A stretch of 64,000 nt of DNA, from the NCBI RefSeq assembly GCF_016056275.1, contig NZ_JAECZA010000023.1:1-64000 (forward strand), read 5' to 3'. The position numbers were made by a program, and so were the translations under genes. The notes beneath the pieces were generated by a model. It worked only from the letters and a program-made list of their open reading frames with translations, was not told where the DNA came from and ran no database searches. Source of the DNA: Dendronalium phyllosphericum CENA369. GTDB taxonomy: Bacteria; Cyanobacteriota; Cyanobacteriia; Cyanobacteriales; Nostocaceae. Shown here one piece after another: positions 36,658 through 45,228 of the stretch (within the stretch, counting starts at the first letter, position 1; every line of letters begins with the position of its first letter).

Positions 36658-38064
36658 ATGCCAATGATAGTTATAAACCGAACACAAAAAACAGCACAAT
36701 ACTATGTAGAAAACTTGGGTAATGATATTGGGTTAGAGATGGTGCTGATTCCTGGGGGTAGTTTTTTGATGGGTTCCCCAAAAGATGAACTAGAGCGTTA
36801 TGATTCAGAAACCCCTCAGCATTCAGTAAACATTCAGCAATTTTGCATAGGCAAGTATCCAATCACTCAAGAGCAGTGGAGAGCAGTAGCAGCACTACCG
36901 CAGATCAGTAGACAACTAAAACCTGACCCGTCAGAATTTAAAGGGGATAAGCGACCTGTAGAGCGAGTGTCCTGGTACGATGCAGTAGAGTTTTGCGATC
37001 GCTTGACTGCCCATACAAAAAGAAATTACCGTCTACCCAGTGAAGCAGAATGGGAATATGCGTGTCGTGCTGGCACAACAACACCATTTCATTTTGGTGA
37101 AACAATTACAACTGATGTTGCCAATTATAGAGGTATGGATAATGAAAAAGAAAAATGGTCAGGTTCTTATGGTCGAGGGACAAAAGGAATTTATCGGGCA
37201 CAAACAACAGAGGTAGGTAGCTTTAAGGTTGCGAATGCTTATGGACTTTACGATATGCATGGAAACGTTTGGGAATGGTGCGCCGATCATTGGCAAACAG
37301 ATTATCAAGGAGCGCCTATAAATGGTGGTGCATGGTTAACTACTGAAAATAATAGTCTACGGCTACTGCGAGGTGGTTCTTGGCGTTACGTTCCAGCTTA
37401 CTGCCGTTCCGCCCATCGAAACTCTCGTGAACCTAACAGCCGCTTTTCTAATATTGGTCTTCGAGTAGTGTGTGATATTTTCACTGCTAGTCCGCAACAT
37501 AATCCCAGTTTACAAGATAATACTCGCAGGCAAGCATCAGAGACAGATTCTAAAAAAATCTCTAACAACTACTTACCCAATTCTCAGTTTGGTGGTGGGT
37601 TGATTAATGCTGACACAGTAAACGCTGAGCGTATTGGTGGCGATATCAACAACGTTCAAGGTGATAACAACCAACAACGTGTGAGTAACAAAACCTCTAA
37701 CTTCAACCTGCAAAATGCTCAATTCGCAGGCGGTCTAGTCAACGCCGACACTGTAAATGCAGGGCAAATCGGCGGCAACATCACCAACTACAACACTGAG
37801 GAGCGTCAGAACCTCGCCCAAGCCGCAGCAGAGATTCAGCAGCTTCTCAACCAACTGAGCCATTCATACCCGACTGCAACTACTTCAGAGAAAATGAGTG
37901 TTGTGGCTAGAGCAGTTGATGAGATTGAGAGTAACCCAACTTTAAAAGCACGGGTGATAGGTGCGTTAAAGGCTGGCGGAACGGAGGCATTTAAAGATCT
38001 AATCGACCATCCTTTAGTGAATATACTGTTGGCTTCAATAGATGAATGGCAGGAAGCCGAATAG
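36658..38064 (+). CDS. FGE-sulfatase-fold protein with two signalling motifs
   Basis: 468 aa. FGE/SUMF1 (C-type-lectin-like) domain at about 15-280: MVLIPGGSFLMGSP, ITQEQWRAVA, RLPSEAEWEYACRAGTTTPF, YDMHGNVWEWCADHW, LLRGGSW. The first of the two copper-binding cysteines of true formylglycine-generating enzymes is absent (GGSWRYVPAYC), and the end reads GLRVV. A binding rather than oxidase role is therefore likely. Two copies of the shared motif follow, at Gln310 and Gln355, exactly 45 residues apart. The conserved AAAEIQQLLNQLSHS...KAGGTEAF...HPLVNILLASIDEWQ tail closes the protein. It starts 7 bp after the SAV_2336-GT4 gene. The 239-272 stretch looks like a diversity-generated region. Confidence 0.85.
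   Translation: MPMIVINRTQKTAQYYVENLGNDIGLEMVLIPGGSFLMGSPKDELERYDSETPQHSVNIQQFCIGKYPITQEQWRAVAALPQISRQLKPDPSEFKGDKRPVERVSWYDAVEFCDRLTAHTKRNYRLPSEAEWEYACRAGTTTPFHFGETITTDVANYRGMDNEKEKWSGSYGRGTKGIYRAQTTEVGSFKVANAYGLYDMHGNVWEWCADHWQTDYQGAPINGGAWLTTENNSLRLLRGGSWRYVPAYCRSAHRNSREPNSRFSNIGLRVVCDIFTASPQHNPSLQDNTRRQASETDSKKISNNYLPNSQFGGGLINADTVNAERIGGDINNVQGDNNQQRVSNKTSNFNLQNAQFAGGLVNADTVNAGQIGGNITNYNTEERQNLAQAAAEIQQLLNQLSHSYPTATTSEKMSVVARAVDEIESNPTLKARVIGALKAGGTEAFKDLIDHPLVNILLASIDEWQEAE
37372..37473 (+). other. Candidate diversity-generating-retroelement variable region
   Basis: Encodes the end of the FGE fold, GGSW-RY-VP-AY-CRSA-H-RN-SR-EPN-S-R-FS-NIGLRVV. The positions that vary in known cyanobacterial FGE-type DGR targets are here codons of the form NNT or NNC (CGT, TAC, GTT, GCT, TAC, CAT, TCT, CGT, AGC, TTT, TCT). 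All could derive from AAT or AAC by adenine changes only, while the framework codons (TGC CGT TCC GCC) are constant. No reverse transcriptase or template repeat is in the window. Confidence 0.45.
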
Positions 38065-38100
38065 TTTGTTGGTTAAAGGGAGCAGAGGGGGTAGCTGAAG

Positions 38101-39360
38101 ATGGCGAATGAGGAGCATTTAGCAATACTGAGGCAGGGAGTTGAAGTTTGGAATGAGTGGAGAAATAAATATCCTAAAGTAAGACCTGATTTGAGTGGAG
38201 CTAAACTGAATAATGCTAATTTGAGAAAAGCCAATTTTGAAGAGACTAACTTTAGTGGAGCAGAACTTTGTGGAGCTAATCTTCATGATGCTTACCTTCA
38301 TAAAGCTATACTTAGCTCAAATAAATATCAAGACACAAAACTGATAGAAACTGACTTGAGTAAAGCAACTCTTAATGATGCAAAACTTGTAGCAGCCGAT
38401 CTTACTAAAGCAAACTTAACACAAACATATCTTATTAATACAAATTTTAATGGTGCTACACTTATAGACATTAACCTTAAAAAAGCTTTCGTTTCAGATA
38501 CAAACTTTTCTCTTACTAACTTGAAAGGAACTAATCTTAGCAACATAAGTCTGACTGGTACAAATTTTGAAGAGGCAGATTTAAGAGAAGCTAACTTTAG
38601 TAAAACAAACCTTTATCGCTCAAATTTAAGAAAGGCTGATCTTGCAAAAGCTAATTTATTTGAAGCTGATTTAACACAAACAAGCTTATATGATGCAAAT
38701 TTAAGAGGTGCTTGTCTAACTGGATCTTGTATAAAAGACTGGGGAATTAATGCTTTTACTAATCTTGATGCAATAGTTTGCGACTACATCTACCTCGACC
38801 AAAAACAACAAGAACGCCGCCCCAATAGTGGTAATTTCGCTCCTGGAGAATTTGCTAAACTGTTCCAAAAATCCTTAGAAACAGTAGACCTAATCTTTCG
38901 CAACGGCATTGATTGGGATGCTTTCGCATATTCATTCAAAAAAGTAGAAGTTGAAAATCAAAGTACATATCCTATAGTTACAACTATTGAACTTATAAGT
39001 GATGGTATTGTTTTAGTAAAAATAGCTGTTACCCCTGATGCAGACAAAGCGAAAATCCATAACGAATTTATGCAGGGATATGAATTTGCAGCTAAAGTAT
39101 TAGAAGCACAATACCAAGCAAGACTTCAAGATAAAGATGCAGTAATTGTCAGACAAGAAGCACAAATTAATCGTCTGTTTGACATAGTAGAACAACAAGG
39201 GTCAGTTCAAAAAGCACTAACAGAAAATCCTAGGAAAATTTCTAACACCAATATAATAAATTCTAAGTTTGCAGGCGGTATGGTGGATGCGATTAATGTT
39301 GACGCACAGCAAATCGGTGGTAACATTCAAAACAAAGACACTGAAGACTTCTCAAGCTGA
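38101..39360 (+). CDS. Pentapeptide-repeat protein with C-terminal signalling motif (cassette B)
   Basis: 419 aa, soluble. A short helical start (EEHLAILRQGVEVWNEWRNK) leads into continuous A(N/D)LxxA repeats about 25-210, longer than in the cassette A paralog and without membrane helices. Then comes the conserved module (CDYIYLDQKQQERRPNSGNF, then FRNGIDWDAFAYSFKKVEVE) to about 360. The motif at Lys389 is a variant (KFAGGMVDAINVDAQQIGGN). It ends DTEDFSS, almost the same as DTEDFPS in the paralog at 22074. The NACHT gene starts 3 bp after the stop, as in cassette A. Confidence 0.8.
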   Translation: MANEEHLAILRQGVEVWNEWRNKYPKVRPDLSGAKLNNANLRKANFEETNFSGAELCGANLHDAYLHKAILSSNKYQDTKLIETDLSKATLNDAKLVAADLTKANLTQTYLINTNFNGATLIDINLKKAFVSDTNFSLTNLKGTNLSNISLTGTNFEEADLREANFSKTNLYRSNLRKADLAKANLFEADLTQTSLYDANLRGACLTGSCIKDWGINAFTNLDAIVCDYIYLDQKQQERRPNSGNFAPGEFAKLFQKSLETVDLIFRNGIDWDAFAYSFKKVEVENQSTYPIVTTIELISDGIVLVKIAVTPDADKAKIHNEFMQGYEFAAKVLEAQYQARLQDKDAVIVRQEAQINRLFDIVEQQGSVQKALTENPRKISNTNIINSKFAGGMVDAINVDAQQIGGNIQNKDTEDFSS

Positions 39361-39363
39361 CCC

Positions 39364-41412
39364 ATGGCTGACTCCCAAGATCCGAAGCAAGTCAATAACA
39401 ATGACTTACGCAATGCCCAGTTTGGCGGCGGGTTTATTAATGCTGAGAATGTTAATGCTGGCAGAATCGGCGGGGACATTTGGAATATTTTCTTCGGGCA
39501 GCAGACAACACCAGTAGGTAATCCAGCTAGACCAAAGAATGAGCGTTTATTATTAGCCGCAGTCAAGGAAGAAGTGACTGCACGGTTAAAACAATCTCTA
39601 CACAATGCCGTGCTGATTAATTTGGGTAAGGAGTCACAACCTCAGCAGGTAAAGCGACCTTGGGATGCTGACATAAAAATTGGTTTAAAGCCTGCTGAAC
39701 CTCTCCTAGATACGACAACAATTTTAGAAATTTTTGACCAGGAAGAAATTGCAGGTAAGTTGTTAATTTTAGGTAATCCTGGTGCTGGTAAAACTACTAC
39801 AACATTAGATTTAGCAAAAGCCTTGATTACACGGGCAGAAAAAAAAGCTGATTACCCTATTCCGGTACTATTTAACCTCTCGAATTGGAAGAATGATAGA
39901 CAGTTGATACATGATTGGTTAGTAGCAGAATTAAAATCGAAATATGGGGTGCGAAAGGATATTAGTAGTAAGTGGCTGGATAATGCTAAGTTACTACCCA
40001 TGTTAGATGGTTTAGATGAATTGGAGCCAGTACGTCAGGAACCATGTGTAAGAAAGATTAATGAATTTTTACAAAGCGATTACCGTCCAAAGTATTTACT
40101 GGTGTGTAGCCGTTGGGAGGAGTATGCTAACTATCACGAAAGACTTCAACTAAATGGTGCAATATGCTTACGATTACTTAGCTATCACCAAATTAAAAGT
40201 TACTTGGCTAATTTAAATAGAACGCAGCTTTGGCAATTTTTACAAACTGATACAACATTACTAGAACTAGTACGTAAACCATTAATGCTGAGTATAATAA
40301 TACTCTCTTATGAAGAGTTGGCAACAGAAAGGTGGATAAATTTAACGTCAAATATATCACCCTTAGAATATTTACTAAATGCATATATACGACAAATGAT
40401 GTCTCGAAGTTTAGTAAATCAGATGTACAGTAAACAGGAAGCTTCAGTTACAAAGTGGATGCAACGGTGGCTGGCGTTTCTAGCACAGTATTTGCAGAGT
40501 AGTTCAAAGACTGAATTTTCCATTGATGATATACAAGCTGGCTGTTTCCAAACCATCGCTCAGAAACGCATATATTATTTCACTATTAAAATTGCTTTGT
40601 GGTTATTTAGCGGCTTTATTGTAGGATTAATTTTTGGTAAAAACTTTGGGTTAGTTAGTGGCTTTGTAATTAGCCTAATTATCAATTTATCTGAAACAAT
40701 ACAATTGGCTGATAAAATAAAATTTTCCTTTAACAGGTTAATAGTTGGTTGTAAACTAGGCTCATTTATAGGTGCTATTGGTGGATTTTTATATAGTTTT
40801 TTATTTGCCCTATATATAGCAATAGCAATTGATGGAATCAAAAATATTAATATCTTAACATTTCTGGTATTTTGGGCAGTACTGACTATATTTTTAACAA
40901 TTATTTTTAGCGTTTCAAGTGGATTAATTTTTGGAATATTTTTAAGTTTGATAAAGGAAGAATTTGAAATAAAGTTTATACCAAATCAAGGAATTATAAA
41001 TTCATTTAAGAATGCGATAATATATAGTATGTTTAGTGGATTAATACTAGGAATAACATGGAGTTTAATATATATAGTTTTTCCAGGGAATAATTTGATA
41101 AAAATTGATGAACCTGATGTTTATGTTATGGGAACCACTGAAGCTTTAATAAATGTAGCTATTATTAGCGGTTTAAAATTTGCTGTTTCCAGTGGTTTGG
41201 CTATTTGGTTACTTTGTGGTGGTTTTACCTGCCTTCAGCACTTCGTCTTGCGCCTCATCCTCCACTTCAACGGCTACATCCCTTGGAACTACGCCCGTTT
41301 TCTCGACTACTGCACCGAGCGTATGCTGCTCCAGCGTGTCGGCGGCCGCTACCGCTTCATCCACAAGCTGCTGCAAGACCACTTTGCCCAAATGGAGTTC
41401 AAGCGAGATTAA
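39364..41412 (+). CDS. NACHT NTPase with N-terminal signalling motif and membrane region (copy 3)
   Basis: 682 aa paralog of 12323 and 23433. Motif from Gln19 (QFGGGFINAENVNAGRIGG), P-loop GNPGAGKT at 137-144, DGLDE at 215-219. The middle (about 405-625) is a large AT-rich hydrophobic region with at least five likely membrane helices (for example SGFIVGLIFGKNFGLVSGFV) and is longer than in the other copies. The last 55 codons are again nearly identical and GC-rich. It is translationally linked to the upstream pentapeptide gene (3-bp gap). Confidence 0.8.
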   Translation: MADSQDPKQVNNNDLRNAQFGGGFINAENVNAGRIGGDIWNIFFGQQTTPVGNPARPKNERLLLAAVKEEVTARLKQSLHNAVLINLGKESQPQQVKRPWDADIKIGLKPAEPLLDTTTILEIFDQEEIAGKLLILGNPGAGKTTTTLDLAKALITRAEKKADYPIPVLFNLSNWKNDRQLIHDWLVAELKSKYGVRKDISSKWLDNAKLLPMLDGLDELEPVRQEPCVRKINEFLQSDYRPKYLLVCSRWEEYANYHERLQLNGAICLRLLSYHQIKSYLANLNRTQLWQFLQTDTTLLELVRKPLMLSIIILSYEELATERWINLTSNISPLEYLLNAYIRQMMSRSLVNQMYSKQEASVTKWMQRWLAFLAQYLQSSSKTEFSIDDIQAGCFQTIAQKRIYYFTIKIALWLFSGFIVGLIFGKNFGLVSGFVISLIINLSETIQLADKIKFSFNRLIVGCKLGSFIGAIGGFLYSFLFALYIAIAIDGIKNINILTFLVFWAVLTIFLTIIFSVSSGLIFGIFLSLIKEEFEIKFIPNQGIINSFKNAIIYSMFSGLILGITWSLIYIVFPGNNLIKIDEPDVYVMGTTEALINVAIISGLKFAVSSGLAIWLLCGGFTCLQHFVLRLILHFNGYIPWNYARFLDYCTERMLLQRVGGRYRFIHKLLQDHFAQMEFKRD

Positions 41413-41494
41413 GAAAGAATTTGCATCTGTTGACCTAAAAAACAAGGGTGATATTATTTACAGTAACCATGCTTAAGCCTGCCCAAGCAAATCC
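41413..41494 (+). repeat. Conserved spacer after NACHT copy 3
   Basis: Counterpart of 25347-25429 (about 85% identity) between the NACHT stop and the ATG of the TIR-NACHT gene. Confidence 0.6.
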
Positions 41495-44400
41495 ATGCCA
41501 GATTCAGAAGAACCGGAGAAAGTCACCAACAATAATTTGCAGAATGCCCAATTTGGTGACGGATTAATTAATGCTGAGACAGTAAATGTCGGGCAAATGG
41601 GCGGTAACGTATACAATATTCACCTTGGACAGCAGCAGGCAGCACCAAATAATACACCCTCATCACCGCAGCAAAAAGAGCGATCGCAGCAAGAACGAGA
41701 CTCACTGGAAAAAGCTTACACGCTGCAAAGGCAGAAAGTTGAAAGGATACAAAACGCATGGGTAATTGAAACAGACCCATCCCGCAAATTTCAGTATGAA
41801 CAACAGCTTCAGGCAGAGGAGCGCACATTACAAGAACTTGGTGACAAGTTGCTTGCAATTGAACAAAAGCTTTTAGAACTTGATAATCAACAGACAAAAG
41901 CCAATACAAGTATAGACGTTGAACCTTCGCCAATAGAAGACAAAAGCAACGCAATTATGCAGCCTGGAGCTTTAAGAAGGAATGCGTCAACGACTCAGTT
42001 TGATGTTTTCTTAGCGCACAATACCCAAGACAAACCTCAAGTCAGAGCGATCGCACTTGCACTCAAACAGCGAAATATAAAGCCTTGGCTAGATGAAGAA
42101 CAAATTCCACCAGGGCGTTCATTTCAAGATGAGATACAACAAGCAATTCCACTGGTTAAGTCTGCGGCTATATTCATTGGTTCACAAGGATTAGGGCGTT
42201 GGCAGAGTTGGGAGTTAAAGGCATTCATAGCAGAGTGCGTTGAGAAAAAAATCCCTGTAATTCCTATATTGCTACCTGGAGTAAACAATTTACCCGAAGA
42301 TTTAGTGTTTTTGAAGCAGCTAAGGTGGGTTGCTTTTACCAATGGAGTTGAAGACAAGGCTGCTTTAGATTTGTTGGTGTGGGGGATAACTGGAGAAAGA
42401 CCAGAGAGTAGCGCACAGTTAGAGCAAAAGCCTGGAGAAATCCCACCCAAAAAAGTTTTAGAAGAAGTTGAGAGCTTAGGAATTGACTGGCATCAAGTTA
42501 GCTCCTCACTGTTAGATGAGCATCTGCGACTGACAACAAATCCGCTAACATCTGGCGAGGGGATTACCTACCGAACCGATCAGGTGTATGTACCATTGGG
42601 ACTGGTAGAGCGTAAAAAGCAACCTCGGCGAAAAGAGGATGTTACACCAGAGAAAGGTTCAGAACTTTATCACGAAACAGAAATTACACAAACATTTCAG
42701 CATCAACAATTTTTAGAGCAGGTACTAAGAGACAGACAAAGCCCCAAAAGCCAGGGAAAACGCATTGCGATTATCGGAGAACCAGGAGCAGGAAAAACAA
42801 CCTTATTGCAGCAAGTAGCTAAATGGGTATCGAAGCAGATAGAGCAGTCTGTTGTGATTTGGGTGTCTCTGGCTGATCTGCGATCGCATGACCTGGAATC
42901 ATATTTATTAGAGGTATGGTTGCAAGCAGTGGCCAGGAAAGCTAGACAAGCTGAAGCATCTACTTTGGTTAAAGATGATTTTGTAGCACAATTTAACCGA
43001 GGGTTAGTGTGGCTGGTACTGGATGGGGTTAATGAAGTGCAAGGCAACCCGTTAGAAGATATTAATCGGCAGATTCGCCAAGGGAGCTTGCTACAACAGG
43101 CGCGGATTGTACTTTCTTGTCGCTTAAATCTTTGGGACAATGGCATTAACGATCTGCTGGAGTCCTTTGATAACTACCGAACCTTGGATTTTTCCTATCC
43201 TCAGCAAGTAGAGGAGTTTATTTGCAAATTTTTTAGCTCCCAATCGCCAGCAGAAATTCAGACAGGACAGCAGTTGTGTATGGCGTTAAGGGAACCAGCG
43301 AAGGAAAGGATTCGAGATTTAGTAAAGAACCCATTAAGGCTAACATTATTGTGTTTCATCTGGTATTTAGGTGAGGGTAATTTACCTCAGACTAAAGCAC
43401 AGTTGTACGAGCAATTTGTCGCGGATTTTTATAAGTGGGAGAAAAAGCCATCTGCGAAGACAAGGGAGCAATGCAGGCGTTTAAATGTGGCTTTAGGTGA
43501 ATTGGCGCGAGATGCTATTGATAAAGAAGCAATGCGGTTTCGCTTCCGGCAGGAATTTGTATGCGAGTATTTGGGTGATCCAGATGATATAGATTCCTTA
43601 TTTGCGATAGCGTTACGGTTGGGATGGCTAAACAAAGTGGGTGTAGAGGCAGAAAATCATAGAAAATCAGTGTATGCGTTTTTCCATCCGACTTTTCAGG
43701 AGTATTTTGCAGCCTCAGTAATAAATGATTGGCATTATTTTTTCAATCACATTCCTGAAAATCCGAGTCACTTAGATGCTAATTATAGAGTTTTTGAGCC
43801 ACAGTGGAAAGAGGTTTTACTGCTATGGTTAGGAAGAGATCCTCAAAATGAACTGGATGAACAAAAAGAACAATTGCTGAATGCTCTTGCAGATTTTGAA
43901 GATGGTTGTAGCGATATAAATTTGTATGGATATCGTGCAGATTTGCTAGTAGCTGTAGGCATTGGTGAATTTTATCACTTTAGTCGGACTAAAGAAGTAA
44001 TTGAAAATGTTTTTAGGCAAGGCGTTCATGAAATAGAAATATTCAATAACCCTTTTGCTGCTGCTGCCAGAAAAACGCTTCAAGAGATGAACCCATCAGT
44101 ATTATCGAATAAATTAGCTATTCTCATAAGTTCAGAGGATACTATAGTTCAACATGATGCTGCAAAACTAGCAGGTGAATTAAGAATAAGAGATTTGCAA
44201 CTAATTGATGCTCTCACTCGACTGGCTCAAACAACGAAATTTAAAGATACTAAATGTTATACTTTATCTAGTTTATTAAAGCTAGACTCTAGTAATTCCT
44301 ACGCTATTGATAGCTTAATTGATGTACTTAATACAGAAGAATATCCTATAATTGCGATTCAAAGTCTAGGTGGAGCCAACATTGGTAATATAAAAGTAAT

Positions 44401-45043
44401 TGATGCTTTAGAAAATTTGATTAAATTGAATTTTTTTAATCAAAATAAACTTATTTTTATGGATGAGCAAGATATAGCTTATTTTGCTTCATACAGTTTG
44501 CTAAAATTAGATCCCACTAATAATACTGCTCAGTTAACTTTAAAAGTTTTATCTAAACAGCATTATAGTGATATAATCCGTAGTTTAATATCTCAATCTT
44601 TTAAAAAGCACGGAATTATTGGAAGTGGTTTTGAAACAGATAAATTAGAAGGTGTTCAAAAAACTTTTGATGAAGATATAAACAATAAACTATCTCAGAT
44701 AGGTTTAACGTTAAGTAAAGACATAGGTCAAACTATTAATAATCTAATTAATATAATGTGTAATAATAATGACAAAAATACCCGCCAAAAGGCTGCTTGG
44801 TGTTTAGAGATTATTCTATATGATTATTTATCAACTATACCTTTAAGCTTATGCTTACAATTGGTTAAACAGCTAAAATACTGCTTGAATAATTCTCCTG
44901 ATAAACACAATACAAAAATTACATATCTTGCTGTTGGAGTTCAAGAGCCAATGATAGCTTTACATAAAATTCTTTGGAGTATCTCTCATCACCTACCCTA
45001 TCCATATTTTTTTAAGGCATGGCACAGTGAGTTAAGTTTTTAG
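41495..45043 (+). CDS. Motif-bearing TIR-NACHT protein with HEAT-like C-terminus
   Basis: 1182 aa NLR-like protein. Motif variant at Gln19 (QFGDGLINAETVNVGQMGGN). The helical adaptor segment (about 60-135) is almost the same as in 25430. TIR about 166-300, with WELKAF (Glu240) expected to be an NADase. NACHT about 395-740: P-loop GEPGAGKT 428-435, VLDGVNE (Asp510), and FFHPTFQEYFAA near 730, the normal NACHT end. The rest (about 740-1182) is helical, HEAT-like, with repeated ALxxL/LLKLD elements, and is a likely ligand sensor. It is the last gene of the 30-45 kb set and occupies the position that 25430 has in cassette A. Confidence 0.85.
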   Translation: MPDSEEPEKVTNNNLQNAQFGDGLINAETVNVGQMGGNVYNIHLGQQQAAPNNTPSSPQQKERSQQERDSLEKAYTLQRQKVERIQNAWVIETDPSRKFQYEQQLQAEERTLQELGDKLLAIEQKLLELDNQQTKANTSIDVEPSPIEDKSNAIMQPGALRRNASTTQFDVFLAHNTQDKPQVRAIALALKQRNIKPWLDEEQIPPGRSFQDEIQQAIPLVKSAAIFIGSQGLGRWQSWELKAFIAECVEKKIPVIPILLPGVNNLPEDLVFLKQLRWVAFTNGVEDKAALDLLVWGITGERPESSAQLEQKPGEIPPKKVLEEVESLGIDWHQVSSSLLDEHLRLTTNPLTSGEGITYRTDQVYVPLGLVERKKQPRRKEDVTPEKGSELYHETEITQTFQHQQFLEQVLRDRQSPKSQGKRIAIIGEPGAGKTTLLQQVAKWVSKQIEQSVVIWVSLADLRSHDLESYLLEVWLQAVARKARQAEASTLVKDDFVAQFNRGLVWLVLDGVNEVQGNPLEDINRQIRQGSLLQQARIVLSCRLNLWDNGINDLLESFDNYRTLDFSYPQQVEEFICKFFSSQSPAEIQTGQQLCMALREPAKERIRDLVKNPLRLTLLCFIWYLGEGNLPQTKAQLYEQFVADFYKWEKKPSAKTREQCRRLNVALGELARDAIDKEAMRFRFRQEFVCEYLGDPDDIDSLFAIALRLGWLNKVGVEAENHRKSVYAFFHPTFQEYFAASVINDWHYFFNHIPENPSHLDANYRVFEPQWKEVLLLWLGRDPQNELDEQKEQLLNALADFEDGCSDINLYGYRADLLVAVGIGEFYHFSRTKEVIENVFRQGVHEIEIFNNPFAAAARKTLQEMNPSVLSNKLAILISSEDTIVQHDAAKLAGELRIRDLQLIDALTRLAQTTKFKDTKCYTLSSLLKLDSSNSYAIDSLIDVLNTEEYPIIAIQSLGGANIGNIKVIDALENLIKLNFFNQNKLIFMDEQDIAYFASYSLLKLDPTNNTAQLTLKVLSKQHYSDIIRSLISQSFKKHGIIGSGFETDKLEGVQKTFDEDINNKLSQIGLTLSKDIGQTINNLINIMCNNNDKNTRQKAAWCLEIILYDYLSTIPLSLCLQLVKQLKYCLNNSPDKHNTKITYLAVGVQEPMIALHKILWSISHHLPYPYFFKAWHSELSF

Positions 45044-45228
45044 AATGAAAACTAATGTCAAACTTAGATAAATAGTTAGGGCTAGTTTGTAAATTTAGCT
45101 AAGATATTATTTTTGTTTTCCATTCCATCAGATACTCATCAAAAACTATACAACCTCATTGCAAAAACTTCCTCAGCGACCCCTTAATTACAATCTCTAA
45201 AGCAATTTTATCCTTTATATAAACGTAC

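Noticed and set aside
36658-38064. Active formylglycine-generating enzyme
   Set aside because: The first copper-binding Cys is missing and no sulfatase gene is nearby; only the fold is supported.
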